This document shows positions 22,265 to 35,352 of a stretch of 64,000 nt of DNA, in pieces; positions within the stretch are counted from its first letter, which is position 1; every line of letters starts with the position of its first letter. Where the stretch lies: positions 2,418,001 to 2,482,000 of the forward strand of contig CM066288.1 in the NCBI GenBank assembly GCA_033816765.1, given 5' to 3'. The translations under genes were made by a program, and so were the position numbers. The notes under the pieces were generated by a model that made no database searches, was not told where the DNA came from, and was given only the letters and a program-made list of their open reading frames with translations. The stretch is from Nothopassalora personata. Taxonomy: Eukaryota; Ascomycota; Dothideomycetes; Mycosphaerellales; Mycosphaerellaceae.

Positions 22265-25200
22265 GCTTTAAACGCCCTCTACGATAGGAGACCGATAGAG
22301 TAAACGGAGAACACCCGCCCCTAGTAAAGCAAGTAGAGCCCGACGACCTTAGACCGCGAACGATACTATTAATGCCTTAGCTACTTATATAGGTAACGAT
22401 ATCCTTAAGGTTAGTAAGCTAGAATACTACTATAGCGACCGAGACAAGTTCGATACTTAGGTCTCTTAGATAGATATATACTTCTTGTTTAACTCTATGC
22501 CTAAGAACCTTAAGCCTATCTTTACTACTACCTTCTTAAGAGGACGAGCATAGCATTAGGTTAAACCATTCCTTAGGAAATACCTAGATAGTAACGGAGA
22601 AGATAATACCGACGGAATCTTTAGGTTATATAACTATCTTAAGCATGCTATAAAGAGCGTCTTTAGTATCTCTAATAAGATTGCTACTACTATTCGTGTT
22701 ATTTAGCATTTAACCTAGAAGACATCTACTACCGAATATGCTACTAAATTCTAGGAATACGCGTAACTTACCAATTAGGACGACGAAGCACTTTAAGTTA
22801 TATACCGAAGAGGACTAAAGGAGTATATTAAGGACGAGTTAATAAGGGACGGTCGGAAGATCGATAGCTTAGGCGACCTCGTTAGAGTTATAATTAATAT
22901 TAACGACAAGCTCTACGAGAGAGCTATAGAACGACGATACGACTCTAAGGTATCCGGAAAGGCTAGATATACACTAGGCTACAACAACCGTAATAGAGGC
23001 TTCTATGATAACTATAATAATAAGCCTAGGAATAAATGGTACTACGGACTATAGCTAATAGAACTCGACGTTACCGAGAAAGGTCGTAGGATTAGGAATA
23101 GTAACGGGAATAGAGTATCCCGGAGTTCGAAAGAAATACAAACTTACTACGGATATAGTAAACCTAGCTACCTAGTAAGGGACTACCGCGGTAAGAATAT
23201 AGTACGCCGCGAACAGTTTAACATAATACAACCCCGAACTAGTAAATCTAAGAGTAGCGTTAGATCTCGAGGAGATACCGACTATACTCGGAGAGTAGGG
23301 GAGAGAGCTAGTAATAGAAGTACGACGCCTCTCCTAGACCCCTTAGAAGGACGAGGAGGGTACTATAGGTAGTAAATAGTAGTTATTCTATTTAATACGA
23401 AGAACTAACTACGATAGTTTAATATAATAATACGAAGAGTCGACTACGAGATCGAATCCGAGTCTCGAAATAGTTATAGAAGCCTTTATTAGCGATTCTA
23501 TTACTAAGACTCGTATTAAGTTTACTACGCCGCGAAGTTAGGCGCGGGGTATTAGCCTTAATAACCGAGAGGAACCCTAGGAGCGACGTATAGGTAAAAC
23601 GCTACGCTCTAAGAAGTAGACATTAACGAATCCTACTTTAATAACGATAGAAGCGATAAGGAAAATTAGGACCTAGGATAGAACGGATCGTAGTTACTAG
23701 AACTATAGGAAGGAAGTTAAGAAACTACCGGGCTAGATACTATCGAGGAAGATTAGGATCCGGAAGAATTAAGCGAAGAAGATTCCTACGAAGGAGAAGG
23801 GAGCGATACTAACGATAATAACAAATAACTAATCTTTACAATTAATGTACCTAAGAAATTATATAACATAATCGTACATCTATAAAGAAGGCACGAGGAG
23901 TTCCTACCTAAGATAGGCGGACGAAGAATGCTATACTCTATTAAGTTTAATAAGACACTTAATACCCTACGAGGTATAGCCTAGGGATACCTACTTATAG
24001 AAACAACCGAGAATCTAGTAACCGCTATTATAGAACGACTACTAATAGGGAGCCGAATAATAGGAACCGGATACCTTATACCGTTAGGAACATTTATATC
24101 GAATAAATTACGTAACGTAGTATAACACGTACGCGCACTCTACTTAGAAACGTAGAAGATCTAGGAACGTTACCGAATATAGATACGGATATAGAGAGGC
24201 CCGCGCTAGGTTTAAGCGGAGGCCTCGAGACACGAAACACGACGTTCTATATACGAATAGGGAAAAGGATTAACTCCCTAGGAATAAGCGAGCGAAGGGA
24301 GTTCTACGACATAGAAAAGGCTTAAGCATTACTAACGACAATAGTGTTTCGAACTAAGATTATCGTTAACCGGTATAAGACAGATACTATAATAGATTCC
24401 GGAGTAAGCGGGAACTTTACCTCCGAATTATTTATTATAAGACATAGGATCGCTACCTATAAGAAGAAAGAGTGTTCTAAATTAATCGCGGTAGACGAAT
24501 TATTCTTACCTAGTATAGAGCGCGAGACGATACCGCTACTACTTACTATCTAACGGTACTACGAGGAAATTATCTTAGATATTACTAATATAGCTAGTTA
24601 TAACATCGTATTAGGTATACCTTAGTTAAGAAAGTACAATCTAGTTATTAACTAGAGAAGAGGAGTACTTACATATAGGGAATACGATTATATTATTGAC
24701 ATTTAGCCTACGTAGTAGTAGCGTTCGCTAGTAGATAAGGTAAGGAAATAGCTAAACGAGATATAGCTTACGCCGACTAGAAGGATAGAAGAACTACCTT
24801 CGACCGGGATAGATACTAGCGTAGGGCCGCCGGGTTACGAAGTTACTAGTAGTAATAGAAGTAACGTACTATCGAAGGATACTAATATCTTAGAGTTAAG
24901 TGTTCCTAAGGAGTATCGTAAGTAGTCGCGACTCTTTAAAGAGGAAAGAGGTAAGAATGCCTTACCTAAGTACTAACTATAGGATTATAAGATAAACATT
25001 TAGCTAGGGAAAGAGCCTCTATAGGGACCCCTATATTAAATGTCTAAGAAAGAGCTATAGATCCTACGAGAATAGCTAAAGGAGAAGCTAGCTAAAGGAT
25101 AGATAAGAAGATCTACCTTAAGTATAGGAACTCTATATATGTTCGTTCTAAAAGTAAACGGGAAGTTACGACTCGTATAAGACTATAGGAAGTTAAACGA

Positions 25201-25926
25201 GATTACGATTAAGAACCGATACCCGCTACCTAACATCGAAGAAGCATAAGATAGATTAACCGGATTAGACTAGTATACAAAGATTAACCTACGAGACGCC
25301 TTCTACGCTATACCGATAGTAGAAGGAGAAGAATAGAAAACCGCTTTTAGGATAAGATACCGACTTTATAAATTCTTAGTTATACTAATAGGATTAACTA
25401 ATATACCCGCATCCTATTAGGACCTTATTAACGAGACACTTAGAGACCTACTAGATGTATACGTTATCGCTTATATAGACGACATATTAGTCTATACGAA
25501 AGGATCCCTTTAGAATTACATAAAATAAGTCTAGGACGCATTCGAACGACTTACGCGTTTAGGATTTAAGACAGTACCCGAGAAATGCGAATTCTATAAG
25601 AAAGAAGTTAAATTCTTAGGCTTTATTATTAGTACTATAGGGATAACGATTGACCCTACGAAAACACAGTTAAATATAGAATAGCTAGAACTGAAAACAG
25701 TTAAGGACGTATAATTATTCCTTAGACTAGCGAACTATGACTAGGAATTCATTAAGAACTATTTAAAGATAGTAGTACTAATAACGATGCTTACGAGAAA
25801 GGACATTACTTAGAAATAGGGAAAGAAATAGATTAAAGCATTTAAGAAACTTAAGGAACAATAGGCTTTAGCCCCTACGCTTCGACTATTTGATAGTAGT
25901 AAGGAAGTCTACATCGAGACCGATAC
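22265..25926 (+). pseudogene. Family B gag, protease, RT and start of RNase H
   Basis: Ty3/Gypsy gag-pol broken by many TAG/TAA codons. The protease survives as a short open frame at 24344-24553 (TIIDSGVSGNFTSELF, the DSG active site). RT is read at about 25130-25560: GKLRLV*DYRKLNEITIKNR, then INLRDAFYAIPIVEGEE, and the catalytic YIDDILVYTKGS near 25480 is unaltered. RNase H begins SSKEVYIETDT at 25905 and is cut by the A1 insertion. The closest relatives by order and motifs are chromovirus-type fungal Gypsy elements. Confidence 0.85.
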
Positions 25927-26123
25927 TGTAAGGGGCAGCCTAGTGGCTAACCCTTACATGTAGCCTTACATGTGACATACGGTCGCGACCGGCTACTAAG
26001 CCGCACGTGACACGCATGAGTACACCTTACGACGCGCAATGCGTCTTAAACAAAAGGCAAGAATTAGTTCATCTACGATTAGAAGATCGTGGGCGTGCTA
26101 TACATTACGACATCCCCCTAATA
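25927..26123 (+). repeat. A1 5' LTR (197 bp)
   Basis: TGTAAGGGGCAGCC...CCCCCTAATA. It holds a CpG palindrome GGTCGCGACC preserved in all four A LTRs. Differences from the 3' LTR are mostly CpA/TpA and TpG/TpA. Confidence 0.95.
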
Positions 26124-26219
26124 GTTCTAATTCTTCTCTTCGTTACAATCTATACACGCTATAGAGTCCGAACGCGACGATAGTAGCGCTACGCCTACGG
26201 CTCCCCTAAGCCCCAGGGC

Positions 26220-29200
26220 CTAGTAACGAGCGAGGCGTGTAGCCTTAGTCGTAAGAAGGGATGCCCTTCGGGTAGAGGTTAAGGAGAAGGAGATATAGAG
26301 GGAGATTGAACAGTTAGAGATCTTACGGGACGTAAGCGTACCGCCGGCGGACCCTTAGGGCGAATCCGGCGGAGAACCATCCCCTACTCCCCCTCCTCTA
26401 TCTATAGTAACTAACGATAATATCGTAGCTCGAGGCGCGGTCGTATCGCATACGACACGTTTACGTCTTAAAGAACCTACGCCTTTTAGAGGGGACTCGA
26501 TTAAGAAAGCACGGGTATTCCTAAGGGAGCTCTCTCTTATCTTTACCCTCTTAGGCGGCACGTATACGACGAACGAGTTAAAGGTCCTATATAGGGTTAT
26601 ATACCTAAGCGGAGAGGTAAGTAAGCGATAGCACGCTAACTATAGCGTCCTTAACCTTAAAGGGTATATATACTAGGACTTTAAGGAGTTCTATCGAGAC
26701 GTATACGGTAATCCTATAAACCGCGTGCTTAACGTAATGTTAGAGTATAAGGCGGTGAAATAGAAGGACAACTAGATAGTACGTCAGTTTACGACTAAGC
26801 TAGATGTTATAGAGGATTAGTTAGGGGACTATACGGAGGCGCAACGCGTGCGACATATACTCGCTAAGCTTACGCCCGGCCTACGGTCCGTAATCGTTAA
26901 GTTTTATAACATCCTAACAACTAGAGAGGAACTAGTAATCCTAGCTTCGCGTATTAAAAGCACGGAGCGTAGTAGCGGAGGGCACGACCGCGGGCAGTAT
27001 AGTTGCCGTAGGCGAGAGACTAAGGGCGACTAAGGGCGAAGCGATCGTAGCTCGAAGCAGTAGAAGCATAGTTAGGCGTCGCGCGACCCGGGTACGAGTC
27101 ACTAGCGGGACGCCGGCGGATCGTCTATAACCTTCGATAGGACTAAAGCGGAGTACTATAGATACTATAAGAAGGGTTACATTAAGACGGATTGCCCGAA
27201 TAGGCACCTATAGAAGGACCGTAATACGTAAGCGGTTCGTAGGGTAGACGCTACGAAGGCTCTAACTAAGAAGGGTAGCGACTAGGGAAAAGGTAGAGGA
27301 CTAGAAGTAGGTCGCTCCTAAGTCCGAGCTTTCCTAAAGTCGATCCTTTAAGGTAAGTAGATATATGTCTAGCGCGTCACTTGTAAGGCGTAGTCGAGAC
27401 TCGTAAGGGCTTTCGCGAGGCTACGTTTCTCCTAGATAACTGTACGGATGTTAGCCTAGTGTCGTATAAGTATGTACTCCGACATTAAATGTAACCTATT
27501 AATAGGGTAAGGCTACCGAAGTTAGAGTCGTATACGCATAACCTAGGGTATTGCTACGGCGCCTTTGCGGTTCGGCTGCGACTCGCTAATAACGCGGGAG
27601 TAGAGCGCGTGAGTAACGCTATCTACTACGCGGTACCTATAGGTAGGCTATTAGTAATTTTAGGTAGACCCTAGCGGTATCGTAATCGGATAGTAAAGGC
27701 CGATAAGGATAACTAGTAGTACTACAGTGTAGAGACGCCTACGATTTAGTAGCGTAACGTACGCGAGTTTCTTAAGGATCTCGAGAGCTTAGAGTAGGTT
27801 TATACGATAAGTGTTCGGGCTATTACTATAGTAGTACCCGAAGGAGAGGGCCCCTCGTAGCCTAAAGAATTTATAGACTTCCGAGATATATACGCACCTA
27901 ATAAGTAGGCGAAGCGTAAGATGCCCGACGGGGTTAAGTATACGATTAATCTCGTTAAAGGAAAGAAACCCCCTTTTCAGCCGCTATACTAATAGTCCTT
28001 AACTGAGCTAGAGGCCTTAAAGGAGTACCTTACGTAAGCAATGGAGAAGGGGTAGATTAGGCGATCCGTAAGCGAGGCGGGTACGCCTATCCTGTTTGTA
28101 CTAAAGAAGAATAGTACTCTTAGGCTCTATATAGATTATAGAGGCCTAAATAAGATTATAGTAAAGAACCGATACCCCCTACCCCTAATTAGCGAGACGC
28201 TAGATAGGCTATTAGGTTCTAGGTTCTTCACTACAATCAATTTAAAGGACGCCTACTATCGTATCCCTATTAAGCGAGGCGATGAGTAGAAGACTACGTT
28301 TCGCACGCGATACGGATACTACGAGTACCTAGTAATGCCGTTCGGGTTAACTAACGCACTAGTAACCCTTTAAGGGTATATTAATAAGGCGCTAACCGGC
28401 TTAGTTAATAACATTTATGTAGTCTACCTAGATAATATCCTTATCTATAGCGAGACGCGTAAGGCACACGTACGAGCCGTACGCGCGGTACTAGAGAGGC
28501 TACGGAAGTTTGCTCTATTCGCAAACCCTAAGAAGTGTTACTTCTTCTAGGAGAGTATAGAGTTCCTTAGGTTTGTCGTAAGCGCCGTAGGCGTGTCGAT
28601 AGATAGGAGTAGGGTAGCCGCTATCGAGGAATAGCCTATACCTACGACCTTTTATAAGATCTAGTCCTTCCTTAGGTTTTATAACTTCTACCGGCGTTTT
28701 GTAGAAGGATACTTAAGGGTCTATAAGCCCCTAACGGACCTACTAAAGGGATCTAAGGACGGTAAGAAGTAGGGCCCTCTCACGTAGACCTTAAGCGAAG
28801 AGTAGGCGTTTCGATAGCTTAAGGCCGGATTCTTAGGTGTACTAATACTTAGGTACTTCGATCCTACGCTACGCACGCGAGTCGAAACCGACGCGTTAGG
28901 TTTTACGATTGTAGGCATTATCTCTTAGCTATTTAGGACTAAGTAGTATCTAATTGCCTTCTATTCTCGTAAGATAATACCTACCGAGTACAACTACGAG
29001 ACGCACGATTAGGAGCTACTTATAGTAGTTAAGGCTTTTAAGCATTAGAGGCTATACTTAGAGGGCGCTACGTATACGGTGCGAGTACTAGTCGACTACG
29101 CTAACCTATAGGGCTTTATAATAGTAAAGTAGCTAAATAGGCGGTAAGCTCGATAGGCTACGTTTCTATAGTCTTTTAATTTTATAGTAGAGTATCGGCC

Positions 29201-30960
29201 GGGTAAGATAAACCTAGCCGACGCGTCTTCGAGACGTAGTAACTACGTAGCTATAACGTAATAAACTTTGAACTTACTACCTACCTTATAAAGTAAGCTA
29301 TCTTTCTAGAAGGAGTCTCTAGAGGGGATAAGCGAGCCGACGGTAAAGCGCGTTCTTACTACCTACGAGGCGATATAGGGCAACATAGGCGCGACGATAG
29401 TAGTACGGAGGGGTAACCTTCCCTATTAAGAGAAGCCGTCGTTACTAGTAGCAGTGTGCGCTATAGTAATATAGGGTTAAGCTTATAGCTCGACGGGTAA
29501 GTTAATCCCACTCTTAATAAAGATCGCGTAGTAGTAAGACGACTAGTATGTTATATGCTTAGCGTAGGCGCTAAGCGCGAGGGACGCTAAGGGATAGTAT
29601 ATAAAGAATAACCTTATGTACTACGGAGACGCGATCGTAGTACCTAGGGATCGCGTAATTAGGTCGCATCTAATTCGTATGTACTACGACGACGTCCTCG
29701 CGGGTCACTTTAGAAGGACTAAGACTAAAGAGCTATTGCGACGTAATTATTAGTAGGACTTACTTAGCACGGACGTAAAGCAATACGTCTAAGCCTATAG
29801 AACCTACTAGGGTTCGAAGGCGAGGCGCTATCGACCCTACGGCGAGCTATAACCGCTTCCTAGACCGGAGCGGCTATAGTAGGAAATTACTATGGATTTT
29901 ATTACGGACCTACCTCTAAGTACGCGAGCCGGTTACGTGTATAATGCGATCCTAGTAATAGTCGATCGCTACTTAAAAATGAGCTTATACATCCCGACGA
30001 CGAAGACTTATATAGCCGTAGAGCTTACGAGGCTCCTACGAGACGAAGTCGTGCGACACTATAGTGTCCCGTTAGGCATAGTAAGCGACCGAGGTCCGGT
30101 CTTTACTAGTTAGTTTTGGAGTAACTTCTACTTCGAGGCGCGTGTAAAGCGTAAGCTATCTATAGCCTTTCACCCTTAGACTAACGGCTAAACTAAGAGG
30201 GTAAACTAAACCCTCGAATAATATCTTCGTTATTACTATAGTAACAATTAAACTAAGTAGGCTAAGTGGCTTATAGTAGCTAAATTCGTAGCTAATAATA
30301 GCATCTACCTAACACTACGGATAAGTCCGTTCGAGATAGCGTACGGTTAGCGACCTAAGATTACCCCTACACTAACTAGATCTCGAGACGAGACCTAGGG
30401 GGGGGAAGTACTAGTAGCGGTAATAGCTACGAGTCGTATACGAGAACTACGCGCTACACTCGAGGAGCGATAGAAGGCTATAGTAGAAAGCTAGGCTCGC
30501 TACTATAATAAGACCTACTAAGCTAAGACCTACCGCGTAGGTAACTTAGTCCTATTATTAACGAAGAACCTTAAGTTAGTAGTACTAAAGAAGAAGATAG
30601 GTCCGAAGTTCATCGGCCTATACCGCATTACGGACGCTATCGGTTCGTAGGCGTACCGCCTAGCGCTACTAGCCGACTTAAGGCTCTATAACGTCTTCTA
30701 TGTCTCTCTCCTCGAGCCGTATATCGGTAGCGATAAGGATGGACCCGTACCCCCTCTAGCTAATAAGGACGGAGAGTATAAGGTAGAGGTAGTACTAGAT
30801 AGACGTAAGCGTAAGGGTAGGCTATAGTATCTAGTCTAGTAGAAGGACTAGCTAGAGGAGTATAATAGCTAGGAACTAGTAGAGGGCCTCGCGAATGCGG
30901 GTTGCATAGTAGCCGACTATAAGGCGTTAAGGAGAAGCAAATAAGACTAGCGTAGGAGCA
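26220..30960 (+). pseudogene. A1 gag-pol polyprotein, RIP-inactivated
   Basis: Gag begins around 26220. A CCHC knuckle near 27160 now reads YRYYKKGYIKTDCPN, with two cysteines lost by TGC->TAC. RT at about 28100-28560 includes [20 protein letters not shown] and YLDNILIYS, the second catalytic Asp changed to Asn. RNase H is at 28870-29250 (ending GKINLADASSRRS). The integrase core is partly open at 29892-30113: MDFITDLPLSTRAGY ... GIVSDRGPVF, giving two of the three DDE residues. A chromodomain-like tail ends near 30950. About one stop per 15-30 codons, nearly all at former CAG, CAA or TGG. Confidence 0.88.
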
Positions 30961-30983
30961 CTAGAGTATAAATAAAACTTTTC

Positions 30984-32018
30984 TTAACTATAAACAAAAC
31001 AAAAGCTAAAGAGTAGCGCGCCTACTAGGGGCTACGTAGAGTAGTAGTAGGCGAGGAGCCCGCGAGCAGCGTATAAGGCAAGCGCCTTAGTTGTTATTGC
31101 GTAGTAACTTAGGTAGGAATGCCTAGTCGGCGGTAGTAGTATCGATGTTCTACGCCTATAGGAACTAGGACTACGGTTAGTAGGGTATACGTATACGAGG
31201 AATATATAACTCACGGCGCGGCCGAGTTCGAAAAGCCTATTAAGGGCGCGGTTCTACTCCTACTAGAGCGCGAGGGCTTCTACGGCGGGGGCGGCGGCAG
31301 TGCTAGCGGCGGTAGAGGCACGTATACGGGTTTCCCCGGCACGCTTATGCTTATAGGCATTAAACTGCCTAATAGCCTATAGAATAGGTTAGCCGAAGCA
31401 TAGGAGACGTACTAGAGCCCTACTCGCGAGTAGTAGTCGACTCGTAGAAGCGAAGTAGCGACTTACCTCCGTAATGTCGTTACCTAGCTAGGTACATAGG
31501 CGGATCTACTCTACTAGCTCCTACTACTAGAGGTCTATAGGCGCCTAGCCTATTATAGCCGTAAGGAAGTCGCGCTAGGAGCGCGCGGCGCGTAGGCGGC
31601 TTACTAGCGATACGATAGCGTAGCTAGTATTAGGCACGTAGCTATATTTAATGCGCCTATAGCGGCTACACTTCTTTAGGAGCTCGCCGGTAGTAATACT
31701 ATTACAGTTATCGGTCTCGTCTAGTAAGTAGTTAGTATACGAATCGTAGGCGGCGCGCGTAGCCTTACCCCTAACGAAGTATAGGAGGCACCGTATGTAC
31801 ATATTAATCTTCTACGAGAGCTTAGTAGCGGGCGAGGGCGTTAGTAGCTACGTGGGTAATACTAGTCGCTTACGACTACTAGGCGTTCTAGGTACGTTAC
31901 GCACTAGAGCCGCCTAGCGGCGCTCGTCCTCTAAGGCGCTAGTAGTACTAACACTACTAGTACTACTAGAGGAGGAGGAGCGGACCGAGAACGGTAGCGA
32001 GGAGGGTACGGCCGACAT
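30984..32018 (-). pseudogene. Antisense accessory gene of family A (copy in A1)
   Basis: On the strand opposite to gag-pol, between pol and the 3' LTR, a single frame of exactly 1035 nt (344 residues) runs from ATG 32018-32016 to TAA 30986-30984, broken only by RIP-type stops. The best-preserved block is 31802-31575 (MYIRCLLYFVRGKATRAAYD ...ELLKKCSRYRR). N-terminus is a serine-rich tract; the middle is helical; the C-terminal part has ALNRLFELGRAVS and SSYRRRTSILLPPTRH. The same frame and length recur in A2, and a diverged protein homologue lies in family D. No known domain recognised; a role in regulation or in DNA/RNA binding (basic, Arg-rich) is a guess. Confidence 0.7.
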
Positions 32019-32320
32019 AATAATAATAATAATGCTAGCGAGGCGCTTACGATAATAGTGCGGTACGTATACGTAGTAGTAGTGTAGCGAAGGTGCTACG
32101 CTAGGGAACGTGCTAGAGAATAATACTAGGTTAGGCTAGAGTTTTATGCCCCTAACTAGCTACGTCGGCATAGTAACTAAGCCTTACTTACCTACACCTA
32201 CATAACGATACGCACGTAACCCGCATATAGGCCGTATAGTAACTATAGTTCTAGAAGTACGTAGAACCTCTACGTAGTAACTAGCGAGCTAAGGACAGCT
32301 CGTACGGGAGAGGAGGCAAT

Positions 32321-32517
32321 TATAAGGGGTAGCCTAGTAGCTAACCCTTATATATGGCCTTATATATAACATGCGGTCGCGACCGGCTACTAAGCCGCAC
32401 GTAACACGTATAAGTACACCTTACGACGCGTAATACGTCTTAAATAAAAGGTAAGAATTAGTTCATCGACGATTAGAAGATCGTAGGCGTGCTATACATT
32501 GCGACATCCCCCTAATA
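32321..32517 (+). repeat. A1 3' LTR (197 bp)
   Basis: TATAAGGGGTAGCC... (TG->TA at its first step) to ...CCCCCTAATA, preceded by a purine-rich tract GGGAGAGGAGG. Confidence 0.95.
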
Positions 32518-32522
32518 GATAC

Positions 32523-34300
32523 GTCTAATATAGTAATAGGCGCGTGTATAACATAGACATACGATAGGTAGAGACGCCTAGTAGCCTATTACTCCCGGAA
32601 AATAACTATAGCGGAATAGAACTACGACATCTATAATAAAGAGCTTCTAGCTATTATTACTACTATATAACATTAGAGAGTATATATCGAGGGCCTACCG
32701 AAGTTAACGATTCTTTCTAACTATAAGAATCTTACGTACTTTACGACGATAAAGGAACTTACCCGAAGGTAAGCCCGCTAGTCGGATCTACTAGGGTAGT
32801 ACAAGTTCGAAATTAAATATACTCTAGGACGAGAGAATAGCCGCGCCGACGCGCTAAGCCGAAGAAGCGACTATATAGACGGAAAAGAACTAGTATAACA
32901 CAAAATACTAAAGACGAACCCCGACGGAAGTCTTAGTACTAGCATAAGAGAATTTAATAGCATCGTACGGATATTAGGCGATAAGGACGAACAATTTCCT
33001 ATATCGTAAGGAAAATACTAAGTACTAAAGGATCGAGAAGAAGAATATATACAATAACATTACGACGGACTAACTTACGGACACCCTAGAACTTTAAAGA
33101 CAATAGACCTAATCTAACGTAGCTTCTTATTCCTATAGATAAGACGTAAGGTATTACGCTATATTAAACAATACGTACACTACTAACGGAACAAGGCTAT
33201 AAGACACGTAAAATACGGTTACCTATAGTTTAGGGCACTACTAATAAAACTATAGGACGAAGTTATAATAGACTTTATTACGAAACTCCTACCATTAAGA
33301 GACTAAGTTACAAAATAACTATACGACATAAACTAGTTATAGTTAATAGACTTATAAAATACGTAGACTTCATTCCTACATTAGAAACATATAATGTAGA
33401 GTAGCTCGGATACCTCGTACTAGATAGACTTATCCGATACTACGGATTTCTTTAAGCGTTTATAACGGATAGAGATAAACTATTTACATCGAACTACTAG
33501 AAGACGCTTATAGGAACGATCGGAATTAAACATAAGCTATTAACGGTATATTATCCGGAGATAGACGGATAAACTAAAAGGATAAACTAAACGCTAGAAT
33601 AATATATACGACACTACATTAACTACGTATAGGACAACTAGGTTTCATTATTACTAATAGCGTAGATTGCACTTAATAACTACAAATTAGAGACAACTTT
33701 AACGATACTATTCTACGCGAACTTTAGTAAAGATTCTAACCTATTCGGAACACCTAGATTCTACCTATAAGCCGAAAGAGCGATCGTAACGACGGACACT
33801 CTTAAGGAAGTGCATAAAGAAACACGTAAGGCAATCGAAGATGTATGATATAAACTGTCTTAATAACGGTAAGACACGAGAAAAATAGCACCTCTACTAA
33901 AAGAGGGGGATAAGGTCTATCTCCTTATAAAAAACTTAAGAATAAGAAGATAGACTAAGAAACTAGATTACGTTAAAGTCGGACTATTTTCTATCGATAA
34001 AGTTATAGGACTAGTTAACTACTGCCTACGACTACTACCTAACGCAAAGATCTACCTAGTCTTCTATATCTCTAAGCTAGAACTAGCGGACGCCGAAACA
34101 CCTTACTAAGAAATCTTCTATTTCAAGCCGGAAGTAGAAAATAAATTCGAAGTTAACAAAATCCTAGATAAAAAGGGTTAGCGATACCTTATTAAGTAGA
34201 AAGGATACGACGAATTAGAAAATACCTAGGAACTAAAACAACACCTACGGAACTATTAGTAAAAGATTAGACAATACTAAAAATAGGTCCGCCGATACGA
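32523..34300 (+). pseudogene. Family B1 RNase H (rest), integrase and chromodomain
   Basis: Resumes B1 pol directly after the A1 target duplication. RNase H continues with YNKELLAIITT near 32630 and NYKNLTYFTTIKELTRR near 32720. The integrase zinc and core region follows, and a chromodomain is readable at 34150-34260 (KILDKKG*RYLIK*KGYDELENT). RIP stops throughout. Confidence 0.85.
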
Positions 34301-34329
34301 CTAACGATAATCGATCTTACGGCCGACGA

Positions 34330-34405
34330 GCGACTAGGGTAGGAATCGAACCTACGACCTTAAGAGTATAGATAGCTTACGCTCTACTAGTAAGCTACCT
34401 AGCCG
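34330..34405 (-). tRNA. tRNA-like sequence in family B (copy in B1), probably pseudo-tRNA
   Basis: 76 nt on the minus strand. The 5' CGGCTAG pairs over 7 bp with the 3' CTAGTCG (one G-U), leaving C as discriminator. The T arm GTAGG-TTCGATT-CCTAC is perfect and the D-arm has TAGC...AGAGC. The anticodon region holds CTCTTAA, the loop of tRNA-Lys(CUU), but a proper 5-bp anticodon stem cannot be drawn. The same element recurs at 62235-62310. It lies between the end of pol and the antisense gene. Confidence 0.5.
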
Positions 34406-34443
34406 ATCGATAGGAATAGGGACACAACTTATAAATAAATACC

Positions 34444-34853
34444 CTAATAAGTTTCTACTCCTAGGGACTCGCCCTAGGGCTCCGCCCTAGAAAGCGCCGC
34501 CTAGTCGTTTACGGGCATCTCTAGGATATCCGAGAAAGAAACTAGCGAAGGCGATACCTCTACCCCCGACGCCTGCTTAAAAGACGCTAGCTCCTTACGC
34601 GCCTCTTCCTCCTCGAGCTCCTCTAACTCCTTAGCAATAGCGTAGTTAGTACGACGCTTAGCTAAGCGTAGCTATTTCCGAAGACAGATCTTACGTATCT
34701 TTAGCCGTACCTCCTCCTCTTTAATCCTCTTAAGCTCTAGCTTAAGCTTATCGCGCGAATCGCGAAGACGTTTCCTACTCCGGACGAGAAAGATATACGT
34801 CGTAATCCTTATAGCCTTTTCGAATATAGGCCGAACACTTCCTAGACCAAGAA
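34444..34853 (-). pseudogene. Family B antisense coiled-coil gene, C-terminal part (B1)
   Basis: Opposite strand to B1 pol. The frame ends at TAG 34446-34444 and corresponds to the C-terminal two thirds of the gene seen whole at 61657-62196; its N-terminal part is at 49449-49584, separated by the A2 insertion. It encodes Lys/Glu/Leu-rich helix typical of a coiled coil. Confidence 0.6.
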
Positions 34854-35050
34854 TGTTAGGGGGATGTCGTAATATATAGCACGCCTACGATCTTCTAATC
34901 GTAGATAAACTAATTCTTGCCTTTTGTTTAAGACGCATTGCGCGTCGCAAGGTGTACTTATACGTGTTACGTGCGGCTTAGTAGCCGGTCGCGACCGCAT
35001 GTTATATATAAGGCCATATATAAGGGTTAGCTACTAGGCTACCCCTTATA
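34854..35050 (-). repeat. A2 3' LTR (197 bp)
   Basis: TGTTAGGGGGATG...CCCCTTATA on the plus strand. It keeps the original CA end (TG here) that is TA in the other A LTRs. Confidence 0.95.
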
Positions 35051-35352
35051 ATTGCCTCCTCTCCCGTACGAGCTGTCCTTAGCTCGCTAGTTACTACGTA
35101 GAGGTTCTACGTACTTCTAGAACTATAGTTACTATACGGCCTATATGCGGGTTACGTGCGTATCGTTATGTAGGTGTAGGTAAGTAAGGCTTAGTTACTA
35201 TGCCGACGTAGCTAGTTAGGGGCATAAAACTCTAGCCTAACCTAGTATTATTCTCTAGCACGTTCCCTAGCGTAGCACCTTCGCTACACTACTACTACGT
35301 ATACGTACCGCACTATTATCGTAAGCGCCTCGCTAGCATTATTATTATTATT

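Larger units (their letters stand above)
25922..32522 (+). mobile_element. Gypsy family A copy 1 (A1), plus orientation
   Basis: Complete RIPped Ty3/Gypsy element 25927-32517 (6591 bp) with 197-bp LTRs and a perfect 5-bp target duplication GATAC (25922-25926, 32518-32522). It sits inside the RNase H coding of B1. Contents: gag, zinc knuckle, protease, RT, RNase H, integrase with chromodomain-like tail, then a 1.35-kb 3' region carrying an antisense gene. Confidence 0.93.

Noticed and set aside
34330..34405. Assignment of the tRNA-like sequence as a functional tRNA-Lys(CUU)
   Set aside because: The anticodon stem cannot be formed; kept only as tRNA-like.
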